Below, piece after piece: positions 1 through 11,900 of a stretch of 64,000 bases of DNA (positions within the stretch are counted from its first letter, which is position 1; every line of letters begins with the position of its first letter). Made by a program: the position numbers and the translations under genes. The notes beneath the pieces were generated by a model, which had not been told where the DNA came from, made no database searches, and saw only the letters and a list, made by a program, of their open reading frames with translations. The stretch comes from Lineus longissimus (taxonomy: Eukaryota; Nemertea; Pilidiophora; Heteronemertea; Lineidae): assembly GCF_910592395.1 (NCBI RefSeq), contig NC_088313.1, positions 19,110,437 to 19,174,436 of the forward strand. Reading direction: 5' to 3'.

Positions 1-477
1 CAGATGATTTCCGCATCACTGTTCTTCGTGTACCCGGATTGGTTTTAAACATACAGCCATTGGACGTCATGCGGGCCTGTATGCGTGTGTTAACAATTCT
101 TTCAATTGGTTTGAAAAGGATGCAGAGGTTCAACACTGCCCGATAAATCAGACATAACATTTTTGTCGAGAACTTTTTTTTCTTCGTCAAAGGCTTCACA
201 ATGACCGATTTTCAGAAAAGACTTGCTGGATTTACGAGTAATTCAATTATTAAGCCAACACCGACACAACTTAAACATGAGAGGCGCAGTCGATTCTGCG
301 GGTGTAAAGTGCGCAACTCCCCGAATTGGCCACAAATCATTGGCTGACTCTTTATCCGAGCCAGAACAAAAAACAATGAACCCAAACAATTAAGACAACA
401 AATTCCTCCTCCCTGGTGACAATCTAATACGTACTCCGTGCTTTATCCTGCCGAGGACTGATGACCTAGACTTGAAT
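1..477. other. 3' flank of CAP gene 1
   Basis: I see no coding region here. It lies downstream of the stop codon of the minus-strand CAP gene. No canonical AATAAA was found on the minus strand, so the 3' end of that transcript is either outside the window or uses a variant signal. Confidence 0.5.
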
Positions 478-2340
478 TTACGCCTTCGTGTATGGTCGCT
501 TTCCTTTATAGTTACCTCTGTGGATTGAAAAGGAAATATTTAAATCAAAGTGCAAAGCAAAAAGAACTACATGTATTCGGAAAAATACCAATCACATCCC
601 TTCTATCCCCTTCTATCCCCTTGCCCTTATTGAGAGAAACGGTTCTCCATTAAAAGTTAGTGAAATCTGCAGCAATGATTTACATTCAAACGCATTTTCT
701 TTGCGGAACACAATTTTCCTCACTTCAGAATCTTTCTACAACATTTTCGATAAAAACCAAAATTGAAAAGCAGTGTGCACTTTATATGTTCAAAGCACTA
801 TGTATCAATTCTTCAACAAGACCATACTCGGGTGGCAGACGTAACGTTGCTTTTGTTTTGATGACACTTACGCTGGGGAGTAGTCACATACGACAAACCT
901 ATACTGGTAGCCGGTCTCTTTATTTTTGCACAACTTGTAGCCGCATCCAACCTTGGTAGTCGTGGCCCAAACCATCTGAAAAGATTAAGAGCCATCACAA
1001 ATATCACCATATCAGCATTACAAGCTGTTCGCACGAAGAGGTTGAGCATAACGGGTCACACGAGAACAATAGATGATTATCAAGCTGAGTTGAACCTATC
1101 GTAATCTCGGCAACATTTCAAGGACAGAAGTGGATTAGTTCATGGACATAAAATATCATGTATATTATTCTTTCTCAATATGTTTTCCACTCCTTCTTAT
1201 AACTCCAAAAAGTACGTAATGAAGATATTGCTTTATCCGTTGCATTTGAGCACGATGTACACTTAGCCAGCTACATTTCTGACCATATTATGAAGATTTA
1301 CAGTTTAGTAGATTGTATGAATAATGTGCTGATATCAATAAAACTAGTCTGTTATTTCCACGTTGAAGCGTTGACGAGATCTCGGAGTAACGTGCGGCGA
1401 ATGCCTACCGCCTAGATAAAGAAATTAAATTTTCACCTGTGTATAATGGCCGCACGCTTTCCCATCTTCACATTTGCCACTCTTGAAATCGTAGTTCTGC
1501 TTCTCCTTAGCCCAAGCACCAGCAGCTTTACTGCCGACACTTGTTGAGTTAGTACCGCCGCCCTTCCACATGTTTTGACCGAGAGATGTCCCTATGGCCT
1601 TTTTTTCTTTTGAGGGGTGACCGTGCTCCCATTTACAACGATTCGCCCACTTCTGAGCCCAGGTAGCAAGCTCGTCGTCATATGTCTTGAAAATGAATGG
1701 ATGGAAGTTTAAAACAGAAAATCAAAATCTGTCGAATTTGCTCAGCCCTTCACTTTGCCATGGCGTCGTCGTTGCTGTTCGGACCATTAAAAAGTATTCC
1801 GTACACACATGTGATTGTAACTTTGGCTATGATGGGCCTATAGTTAATAAGCGAATCCGACTCTGAATCTGTGTTGCCATAGTTTAAGGTACAAGTATAC
1901 CATGATTTATTAGGTCTTGCATTCGTTTTAAACTTGTTAACAGACCGGGTTCTTTTTTATTCAGGTTCATTGATTGGAATGTTCGAACACTTCATATAAC
2001 CACTTTGATCTTCCAATTGGGGGTTAGTTTGAGAAAGGGTTCACTGTGGTGAAGGTTGAACAAGGTAGGCTAAGTATTGAAGGGTTGCCTTGAAGAAAAA
2101 TAACATGATAGTTCCATCAATGAAAATTGCCCCGGGACTAAAGAATAAAACCCTTGATTTCCAACTTACCATACTCGCCATGTCAGCAGCTGGTTCCGTA
2201 TTACGAAGTTCTCTGTGAGCATTGATCATTTCCTCCTTGAATTTCGCAGCATCAAACGGAGGGATGGGATTTTTGCTTTTACGGCGCTTGGCCAGACCCA
2301 CGACCACCACGAGCAGCAGCAAAAACACTTGGATTTTCAT
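478..2340 (-). CDS. Secreted CAP-superfamily protein (CRISP/antigen 5/PR-1 type), gene 1
   Basis: Four coding exons on the minus strand, 2340-2170, 1685-1437, 975-872 and 517-478, join in frame to 187 codons plus stop. Donors are GTAAGT, GTGAAA and GTAAGT; acceptors end in AAG, CAG and CAG. Residues 1-17 form a signal peptide (MKIQVFLLLLVVVVGLA), followed by a basic stretch. The CAP fold is shown by YDDELATWAQKW (59-70), the CAP1 signature GHYTQMVWATT (from residue 136, running over the exon 2/3 junction) and the CAP2 signature FVVCDYSPAGNY near the C-terminus. Of the four tetrad positions known from GAPR-1-like proteins, H78, E118 and H137 are present, but the usual Glu of the GEN motif is Gln94 (GQN). 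The length fits a single CAP domain with no added cysteine-rich domain. CAP proteins are secreted and have varied roles in immunity, reproduction, lipid binding and venoms; the role here is unknown. The paralogue lies about 4.2 kb upstream on the same strand. Confidence 0.93.
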
Positions 2341-2470
2341 TCTCTTTGGAGATGTAAAGGAAACGTCCGACTCAAATTCTCACTAATTTGTCTAAACGGC
2401 TCTAATATTTGAAACAAACCATGTAAATGAAATGTGTTTCACAGAGACAACGAAGATTATCACTATCATC

Positions 2471-2813
2471 ATTATCACCTTTATAACTTTGAATGCGGTA
2501 ACTACAGGGTATTACCAAATAGTTGATTAAATGTGAGGGATGCTATTTGAAACGTTATGTATCGAGTTTTATCGAGTTTATACACTGAAAACGTAACTTG
2601 GTCTGAAAATGGTAAATTGAGAAATTTAAGTTTGTGCAGGTCATTATCACCATTATAACTTTGAATGCGGGAACTACTGGGTATAACCAAATAGTTGATT
2701 AAATGTGAGGGATGCTATTTGAAACGTTATGTATCGAGTTTTATCGAGTTTTTACACTGAAAACGTAACTTGGTCTGAAAATAGTAAATTGACCAATTTA
2801 AGTTTGTGCAGGT
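2471..2813. repeat. 172-bp tandem duplication upstream of CAP gene 1
   Basis: Two adjacent copies, 2471-2642 and 2643 to about 2813, share almost every base, with a few substitutions. Each starts ATTATCACC and ends near GTTTGTGCAGGTC. The first copy includes the candidate TATA box of CAP gene 1. After the second copy, about 2813-2985 is rich in short degenerate repeats of GACCAACT and its complement. Confidence 0.85.
2478..2485 (-). promoter_or_regulatory. Candidate TATA box of CAP gene 1
   Basis: The minus strand reads TATAAAGG about 140 bases upstream of the CAP gene 1 start codon. The same octamer lies upstream of CAP gene 2 at 8765-8772, which supports it, but no transcript start is known. 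The site lies in the first copy of a 172-bp duplication, and the second copy has lost the motif. Confidence 0.35.
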
Positions 2814-2985
2814 CAATTGGTCAGTTGACTATAGGTTAGTTGAGCAGGTTGTGCTGGATTAACCCACTAGGTCATTTTTTCTATGACCCGACCAACCTGA
2901 TCAGTCGCAATCGACCAACTTACTTGGTCAGTTTTGGCTCGACCGACTCGATCATTCAATATCGACCAACTTCGATGTTAAATTT

Positions 2986-5195
2986 ACGACCTAGGCAGTA
3001 TCACAAAGGGATCTGGGAGTAAATCGATTTTTGGTTCAAAATATCCTTCTCACTGAACATTTTACGCCTATAGAGCTTGACTGCAACTTCCCCGCTGACA
3101 TTTTTTGTTTCAATGAAAGGCCAATATCTTTGGAGGAAAGGGAACATGCTTGGAAGCGATGCGCAGTGTGCACATGCCTTACAACTTGTGCACAATCAGA
3201 GGCAGTCGGTCTATTATAATAGACCAAAAGAAATCAACTCAATAAGGATGTTGCCTGTAGCCGGCAAATTGTGACATGCCTTACCTAAAATCGCCTGTAG
3301 CTGGAAGGACCTCTGGATGACCCGGCCTCCGCTGTGCAGCAACATCAAAGGAATGATCTAGACTGGCAATACCCGATATTTTAAACACCATGAGATCTGA
3401 ACTCAAGCCATCTGTTAAGCTATGAAAGAGCGGCGCTTGGCTCAAAGCCAATTTGACTCTAAGAATGAGTGGTTTCATACTAGGTACACATTTTACCCTT
3501 CCAATACTGATATCTACTAGAAGGCCAGGTTTTAACCGCAGAGACAATTTTGTGAGAAATAGGCAAATGAATCTATCCATAACATCCACTCAGGCTAAAG
3601 GTTTCCTCAGTTATATCATATATATGTGTAGAAATAGATACAAACGTTTATTATCTCAGTGTATGTAGTATTGAGATGAATATATATGTAGCATTAAGCG
3701 ACTAAGAGTATCACCCCCCCCCCCCCCCCCCCCCCCCACTGGACAGGATGCTGGTCCATTGCAGGTTGGCAAACGTGCGTCTCAACTGACTATTCTGCCC
3801 AAGGGAATATTTGCACTTATAGAATTCAGTAGCTGAACTTCAGTGACTCAACTTTGTTGTACTGAACATTTGTAACAATCCGATTGTACCAACTGACAAT
3901 TTTAATGTACTATTGCGGCCACAGCACATAAAAAGTGCTCCTTTACTGTTGTCAATGTACAGTATCATATCAACCAGATGCCGAATAGAAGTCCCACTCG
4001 TGGTTACATCTAGGCATTTTTTTTCACTTAATTAAAACTTCAAGTTTACAATCGTGACCACCTCCAACACACTCGAACTAGTGCATGCATGATATCCGTA
4101 TATACATGAAGAACCTATGCTTTTGACGTGCCACGTGAGGAGATGGGATCTGGTGTGGCATCTGTCAGTGGTTTCCATATTTTAGGTTTTATCGTATTTT
4201 CCCCTATTCACGGACAAGGCGAATATTAACCGGACGACAATCATGCACAGCTTGATCTATTGTAGGGGCAACACTCACACACGGAAATACACACAGATAC
4301 TACACCCTCTAATTTTGCTTCAGAGGCGCTGATGGCCTATGAAAAAGAATAAGTTAAGAGATTCTATTGAGTCAATATTTCATCATTTATTTACGGCTCA
4401 TATTAGTTCAACATTAAATAGGACTGTGGTGTCCATTGCGAGAGTACCTGCAATGAAAGAAAATACATGTATAGCGAAATTAATTATGGTGATCATTCAG
4501 GTACAGGGTAATATGATCTATTTCATGAGGTACTGCGATTTTTGGTGATTTCAGACAGAAAAAAAACCCACATCAGCTGATGAATAGTCTTTCACGTGAA
4601 ACTTCTTAAGTCTGAAGTATCTTAAAACACTCACGTTCCAAAAATAGAAAAATCCATGACCAAGATCGAAACATTGTTCAAGACAGATTATATGGTATTA
4701 AAATTGCTAAATGTAATAATAATTTATTGATATAACTTTCAGACAGAGCAACATAAACATTGAACGAAGGATATTAACTAACAATATTCACATTCAAATT
4801 CAGATGGAAACAGAATAGACCTTGAAAAATACAATATCATTCTATTGTTTATTGCACAGTTGGGTCAATATCAATTATCTTACCATGTGTTTATTTCAGG
4901 TCAATTCATAGTAAAGACGATCTACCGGATTTTTAATATCCGCCCTCACGAATAATAGTTTAGAAATTTGAAATGGGTTTTGAACCATTTTCAAATAAAA
5001 TATTTCTGCTCCCATTTTGATATTCTCTTCTATCAATATTTAATCATAAAACAACAAAATTATTTCTATTTTATCTGTACTCGTTCTAACAAAATTACTC
5101 TCCATAATCATGGAGATATTTAATTGGTTGTTTAAAGCAACCAACATACCTAAATTATTGACTCAACTATTGACTATAAAACAAGCCTTGGATCT
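2986..5195. other. Gene-free stretch upstream of CAP gene 1
   Basis: I find no supported gene. Short overlapping frames on both strands around 3000-3600 look random. The stretch holds a poly-C tract and AT-rich sequence up to the 49-bp minisatellite. Confidence 0.5.
3714..3737 (+). repeat. Poly-C tract (24 C)
   Basis: An uninterrupted run of 24 cytosines. Its length may be an assembly estimate, since such runs sequence poorly. Confidence 0.95.
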
Positions 5196-6075
5196 ATGAA
5201 AGGATCGACCACGACGCAAACCAAACGTAGAATAGGAAAACGGTATGAAAGGATCGACCACGAAGCAAACCAAACGTAGAATAGGAAAACGGTATAAAAG
5301 GATCGACCACGAAGCAAACCAAACGTAGAATAGGAAAACGGTATGAAAGGATCGACCACGACGCAAACCAAACGTAGAATAGGAAAACGGTATGAAAGGA
5401 TCGACCACGACGCAAACCAAACGTAGAAGAGGAAAACGGTATGAAAGGATCGACCACGAAGCAAACCAAACGTAGAATAGGAAAACGGTATGAAAGGATC
5501 GACCACGACGCAAACCAAACGTAGAACAGGAAAACGGTATGAAAGGATCGACCACGACGCAAACCAAACGTAGAACAGGAAAACGGTATGAAAGGATCGA
5601 CCACGACGCAAACCAAACGTAGAAGAGGAAAACGGTATGAAAGGATCGACCACGACGCAAACCAAACGTAGAATAGGAAAACGGTATGAAAGGATCGACC
5701 ACGACGCAAACCAAACGTAGAATAGGAAAACGGTATGAAAGGATCGACCACGACGCAAACCAAACGTAGAAGAGGAAAACGGTATGAAAGGATCGACCAC
5801 GACGCAAACCAAACGTAGAAGAGGAAAACGGTATGAAAGGATCGACCACGACGCAAACCAAACGTAGAATAGGAAAACGGTATGAAAGGATCGACCACGA
5901 CGCAAACCAAACGTAGAATAGGAAAACGGCATGAAAGGATCGACCACGACGCAAACCAAACGTAGAAGAGGAAAACGGTATGAAAGGATCGACCACGACG
6001 CAAACCAAACGTAGAAGAGGAAAACGGTATGAAAGGATCGACCACGACGCAAACCAAACGTAGAAGAGGAAAACG
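5196..6075. repeat. 49-bp minisatellite, 18 copies
   Basis: A 49-bp unit beginning ATGAAAGGATCGACCACGAC is repeated 18 times head to tail; the last copy lacks two bases. No internal indel is seen. Variation is confined to a few sites, mainly GACG/GAAG in the middle and GAATA/GAAGA/GAACA before GGAAAACGG. Because 49 is one more than a multiple of three, each minus-strand frame cycles through all three phases. All three stay open over about 850 bases and give the same 49-residue repeat in shifted register. I treat these frames as by-products of the repeat. It lies between the two CAP genes. Confidence 0.97.
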
Positions 6076-6589
6076 AATAACTATATATTCTCGTTAACAG
6101 CGTAACTTATCTTATAGTGTGAGAGCAAAACTGTGACTATCAAATCGAATCAAGGCCTGGTATTGAGAAAATCACCGATCGCAGAAAATCAAAGTAAAGT
6201 TTTGTCCAATTTCAGATGAGAACATGCTTCCGAAACCCATTATCTTACATAGTCTTCTAAATTAATTGATTCAAATAATATTTTAAAGGCATATTTATGA
6301 AGTAAAATGCAAATGTGTCTTAAAAACCTTTATTTTCTCTTTACTTTGTATGAATTGAAATGCTGCGCTTATTCATCCGAACCCATATAGAAATTTATCC
6401 GGCACCATACGAGACAAAACAATGGGAGTGGTATCAAAATGATGCTTACACCTACAGTTACCGGTGCATGTATATAAACATGTGAATAACTCCACGTGTC
6501 TAAAATGCGACTTCAATAGATTTCGATGTGATGACAATCATCCTCCCACGATAAAAATACTTACTCTACTCCGTGACTTGATTCAGGTT
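6076..6589. other. 3' flank of CAP gene 2
   Basis: No coding region seen. A minus-strand AATAAA at 6329-6334, about 256 bases past the CAP gene 2 stop, is a candidate polyadenylation signal. Confidence 0.4.
6329..6334 (-). promoter_or_regulatory. Candidate polyadenylation signal of CAP gene 2
   Basis: AATAAA on the minus strand, downstream of the CAP gene 2 stop codon. It is canonical, but such hexamers are common in AT-rich DNA. Confidence 0.35.
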
Positions 6590-8468
6590 TTAGGACTTCT
6601 TTGTGTACGGACTAACTCCCGCGTAGTTACCTCTGAAGATTCAAGGAAAATCCTCTGATTCGACAACTCTATGACGTAATTATGAAATACGGTGACTCTC
6701 GGGATTAGCGAATTTCAAGCCATTGGCATGAATACGCTTCGGCCGAACTAAGTCTCATCACATCAGAATTTGACGATTATTTTCGATTCCAATCAATAGT
6801 GCAATGCAGTACGCATGCTTTTTTATTACTCATGTTCTGCCACAGGTGTATCAGGAGGCCAGCTCCATTGCATCAAAATGATCTACACACAGGTGTACGT
6901 GGCCGCAGCCATATCTAGTAACACATATTTTGATTATGCTTACCCCGGGGAGTAGTCGCAAACTACAAACATCCAAGAGTAAGGTTTGCTGCTTTCCTTT
7001 AAGCAAGCGAAGTCACCCTTCTTGCCAGTCTCACATCTGCATAGCTTGTAGCCACAACCAACCTTGGTAGTCTTGGACCAAACGATCTGAAATGATTTAA
7101 AGAGTGTCACCAACCTCGCGAAATAGTCTTTTAATAATCGCATCAAGGGATAAGAAGAGGATGATATATGAAGAACTGGAAAACCATCCATGTCATGCAG
7201 ATGTAGTATAAATAATGAATGTTCTATAAAATTACGGGTACCGTGCTCGTGATTGATGAAGAGACAAGAGATCCTGCCCTTTAACACGGGTACTGGGGCC
7301 GCTTAGTTTGAGCCCATTGAATGAGTGGTTGCACGGCAGGAAGAAAAAGGAGCTTAAGTTTGGCTAAAATGTGTGGCAGTTAATTTGAGCCTACAAAATT
7401 GTTTGATGAAAATCGTTCTCGGTCACAATGTTGTCCGGTTTTGGCAAGTTAGTCATTAGTCTTAGATACTCAACACTTTGAACTTCCGATGAATACTTTC
7501 TTGTTCGGCGTCGGAAATGATCGATAAGACTTTACCTGTGTATAATGGCCGCACATTGTCCCAGGATCACATTTGTCATTTGATAAATCGTAATTCTTCT
7601 TCTCATTAAACCAGGCAGTAACAGCTTTCTTGCCGACACGCGCTGGGTTAGTGCCGGTACTCATCCACATGTTTTGGCCGACATATGTCCCCATTGCTTC
7701 GCTTTCTCCATCGACGTGGCCATGTGTCCATTCACAACGATCTGTCCATTTCTGAGCCCAGGAAGCTAGACTGTCGTCATATTTCTTGAAAATATACAAG
7801 GATTGAATCAAATAGCAAATACCACGATTTCAACTTCATCTTATCAACAAGCATTTCGAGTCTTGCCCTGAAAGTTCAAATTGTGTGTGATTTTGTTCTG
7901 ATGAGTCCATCACATATCAAGCAAGCCACGCCAAATGTTTTTGAAACTATGGCAGCGTGCCAATCGAACACATTCAGCTCAAATCTAAACCAAGGTCTCC
8001 TGAATCTAATATATTCACAGGTAAGACCATATGGGCGTTTCATAACATGGGCCTCCTGACTTTCTGCAACCTAAAAGTATGCATGTTCGCAGGCCTCTAA
8101 ATCAACAGATATGAACCTTTCTGCTAAGTTGCAGGTGTTTTTCTAATCTTCATCAATTCTGGCCCTATCTAATAAAAGTTAGCTCTAAAACGAAACGAGT
8201 TCACTGTGGTTCACAAAAAACAACTTTTGGGCAGCGCATTAAAAGTTAAAGATTTTTATTTATCTACTGATAGTTTACCTTCAAACTCTCAACTTACCAT
8301 TCTCTTCATGTCTGCAGCGTTTTCACCTTTTCTAAATCTTGTATGATACTTTCGCATGTCCTTTTTAAATTTCACAGCATCAAATGCTGGGGTCGCCTTC
8401 ACAGCTTTACCAGCCTTGGCCAATCCGACAACCACCACAACCAGCAACAAAAACACTTGGATATTCAT
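6590..8468 (-). CDS. Secreted CAP-superfamily protein (CRISP/antigen 5/PR-1 type), gene 2
   Basis: Four minus-strand coding exons, 8468-8298, 7784-7536, 7086-6944 and 6632-6590, join in frame to 201 codons plus stop. Donors are GTAAGT, GTAAAG and GTAAGC. Exons 1 and 2 match gene 1 in length (171 and 249 bases) and all intron phases agree (0, 0, 2), so the two are clear tandem duplicates. A signal peptide (MNIQVFLLLVVVVVGLA) leads into the CAP domain, with YDDSLASWAQKW, the CAP1 signature GHYTQIVWSKT and the CAP2-like end VVCDYSPGGNY. Tetrad positions are H78, Gln94 in place of Glu, E118 and H137, as in gene 1. Exon 3 is 39 bases longer than in gene 1 and adds 13 residues with two extra cysteines before the CAP2 motif, perhaps an additional disulfide loop. 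The biological role is unknown. Confidence 0.93.
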
Positions 8469-8764
8469 TTTCCTGGAAGAAGAACCGTATAGATATTCAT
8501 GATCAGGATAGACAAGGACGGTGTGAGAAATCTGATTTTGCTACGGACTGAACGAAGTGTCAGTATACAAGTGCACCAATGACGTAATCGAAACTTATGA
8601 GAGGAAATGTTCAAGTTCTTTGTTCTTTTGAGAATGTTCATATCTAGAAAGGACATGATGGCCATGCATCGATTTCTGAAAAATCACGAACGGCAAATTG
8701 ATATCACTGTGAGTGCGTAGTTTGTCGAGTGTATTTCTGCAAAAGACGCAAACGGACAAACTGA

Positions 8765-8772
8765 CCTTTATA
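8765..8772 (-). promoter_or_regulatory. Candidate TATA box of CAP gene 2
   Basis: TATAAAGG on the minus strand, about 297 bases upstream of the CAP gene 2 start, is the same octamer as upstream of gene 1. The longer distance would need a longer leader or a 5' UTR intron. Confidence 0.35.
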
Positions 8773-8792
8773 AAATGTTAGGAAGTGACTAC

Positions 8793-8969
8793 TTGGCAAG
8801 CCCGGCTTACCAAACAGCGACTTTTTCTTGTCCTGAATGGAGAGCCGAACTCATTAATATTAAAGTAAAGTCTCCTGCTCGCCAAACAGGGTGGCTTTTT
8901 AGTGATGTTTGGCAAGCGGCTCTCCAAACAGGACAAAAAAAGATGCCTGTTCGGCGAGCGGCTTGCCAA
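8793..8969. repeat. Imperfect inverted repeat (fold-back element)
   Basis: The left arm (from TTGGCAAGCC at 8793 to about 8853) is an imperfect reverse complement of the right arm (about 8915 to CTTGCCAA at 8969). Shared blocks include CTTTTTcTTGTCCTG and GGAGAGCCG. Shorter words such as GGCAAGC and CCAAACAG recur within the arms. It looks like a small fold-back or MITE-like element, just upstream of the candidate CAP gene 2 promoter. No target-site duplication was identified. Confidence 0.6.
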
Positions 8970-11900
8970 ATAGACCCGGCCAAAATGTTAACAGTAAATC
9001 ATTAAACTTTTTTCAACTCACCTTTCTAGGAATGGTTAAATTGCCTCCAAATTCTAGTAAGATACAGTCACCTTCCAACCTTGGACTGGAGTGAGGTGTG
9101 CCGCGTCCGACCTCAGCTTTAAATGACAGCGTTATTTGCTTTCCCGTTTCAAATAATTTTGATATCAATATTAGCTGATTTAATGTCCTCATCTGTGTTT
9201 ATCTGGCACTGGGTTAACACACAAAATATCCTGCTGGCCTGAAGTTTCTCTTCCGCTACTGACCGTGATATACGCATAAACTCATTAAGAAATCGAAGAG
9301 ACGTTTTAATTAAATTAGTTTAATAATGCAACACGACTAGAGGGAGATAGTTCAGATCAATGGTTAGATGGAAATTCCAAGTACATTTTGAGGTCTAGGA
9401 AGCAATTTTGTTTTACTCCTAATTATAGGTCACGGTATTCTGCCAAATACTTTATCAAGTGTTTAACTTAAGTCAGAAATGTCCCAATTTTGCGAATCGA
9501 AACACCCCTTATAAATCATTAGTTTGTTGATTGCACAGTAAAGTTCATGGTCTCTGTATATTGGAGAACTTCGCGAAAGAAGTAGTTCCACCAGCCTTTT
9601 CTCTTATAAATCCGATTGCATGAATTCATCCGATCGTGTTCAACAATCCATCGCCTTGATAAGTACAACATGAAGAGTCTTTTAAACACCTCTCCCGCTT
9701 CAAACCAATCGTATCAAAAACCATCTAGATGGAAAGTCGTCATTGGTGAGAAATCCCCCAAACCGAAACACCTGCTTCTACTTAATAACTAGCATGGATT
9801 TTTTTGGACACTCAGTTTACTTTCCCAGAGTACCGTTTGTGTGACCTTCAGTAATACTTTTTAACAACGTATCTTTTTTTCATTGAATATCAAAGGAGAA
9901 AATTCAAGGATGCCGTCACCGTTCTCACAGCTAAACGTATCCAAATCGACGGCTCTATTCTATGTTAAGAACGCGGCAATCTAAAAAGCCTTACATTCCA
10001 GTTCCGGAACCAGAAATTAATAAATGATGTTGGCCAGGTCCAGTTTGATTTTGCAATCCAGTAAGTTTGTCAATATTTCAACCAAAGTAATAGGCCTTAT
10101 CATTAAACGGGTGATGCAATGGCTTCCTGTCTTAATCCCATCACGTCCCCACATCCTTCCCGTCGAAGTCTCCAACAAATTTTCCTTACCATCATGATAT
10201 AATTTCGCGTCACCTATTCCCGTCACGTTCAGTGGATCTCATCCGTTATAGTATCTTCCAGTACAGCTAACCATAATTAGTAATATTGTTTAACCTTGAT
10301 GGAGGTAGGGCTATACGATATCGGCTGTGATTAAAAGATTTCGCGACATGTGACCTCAGAGGTCAGTCAATATTGAAAAAAAGCACTTCAATTAACTCAC
10401 ATCTGAGACACGTGACATCGATCAATAGCAAAGGATTGATAGCAAATCAGCTAACGTCTCGGTTGCTTAGCATGGACCGTGAGCCTGGACTATCCAAACT
10501 AGACCAGCCACCGTGCCATAATGCATTGATTAGGCCCATTCGTAAACGAAAATAATTAAGTGACAAATAAACTATTAAAACGACGATGGCGTTTTTGGTC
10601 CGTCCCCCTGGCTAACCCAATGAGCGTATAAGCAGCCTCGGAAGACCAGGAATCAGGCGGCGACTCCATCGTTGTCACAGCAGCAGCCATTTCCCATCGA
10701 GATATCACGTTACCGCCCTTGCTAATCCATCAACGCTTTTTGATTGATCCGCAAGAAAGTCGGAAACTGAGAGATAATATTACACGTTTGGCTTTCGAAA
10801 AAGTTACGTGGCTTCAGACAGTTGTTTATTACGGAAATATCAGTAATAATAACTAGGATAGGGAAAAGTTCCGACGAGGTAGGCTTGTTTACTTTATAAT
10901 TTTTACATGTACATGTAATCGATAGTTTAATTTTCGATCATAAAGAAAGAGTGCCTTTGACTGCGAAAATATTAGGACTTTACTACAAAGAACTACAAAG
11001 AGTCTGAATCTCACTAAGCGCTCACTGACAGTAAGATTTCTTGAACGAGAGCGTCGCTTTCAGTGCGTGGTTCGCTCCCGTTATATCAAAGGCAAAGATT
11101 GTTTTGAAATATTTTTTTAATTTCACGCCAGTGCTTGATACCTTGCGTATTCAGAATGCCGTACGTGTCCAAAGTAGCTCAATCATAAAGGATCGGGGTT
11201 TTAACCTGAGGGACCGAATGATTCCGCGAACCTACCATCAACGTTTTTCTTTTCTTGTATGGATACCCCATTAAACCAGTCTACTAATGAATACGAAATC
11301 AAAACAAGCCGGAAAATAACGTTACCATTGGACAACTTGGTGTCGCCAATCCACTGTCCATCCAAATTCCATCAATGGAAAGGCATCGAACACATGATTA
11401 GCTGAAGTGAATATCTGTGAAACAAAGAGTATTTTCCGTGCATTCGATTTCTGCATCGATATCTCTGCATTTCCGCATTTCTTTGTTCTACAGCCGTTTT
11501 GAGACGGAGGGTGGAACACAACGCGTCGTTGATAAACATCGACAGAAAGTCCCAGTATTAATGCCAAGGTCTTTACGTTTTTTAGGCATAAAAGTACTTG
11601 CACTATATGTGATTGTCAAACCACCTTGCGCGGGCATCTTCCTACGTAATTATATGCTGTATCCAAAGCTTTCTTGTCGCTTACACGTAGAAATTCATAA
11701 TTGATCAAAGCGCGAGTATGCTAAATCCCCGAGGTTTTCTTAAACACATCTCGTGTAATAATTATCAGGTAGACAGTCCTACTCTTTGCCAATTACATTT
11801 CCCAAGTGTCCAGTGATGGTAGTGCTTTCTTCCTGTCTCGGTACGAGAATATCGCAACATTTGCGTGGATATTGTATCTCTGATACTGATGCGTCGCTAT

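Noticed and set aside
5163-6057. Three long overlapping minus-strand frames of 281-292 codons
   Set aside because: They are one 49-residue repeat read in three registers, a result of a 49-bp unit with no stop codon; no start signal or homologue supports translation.
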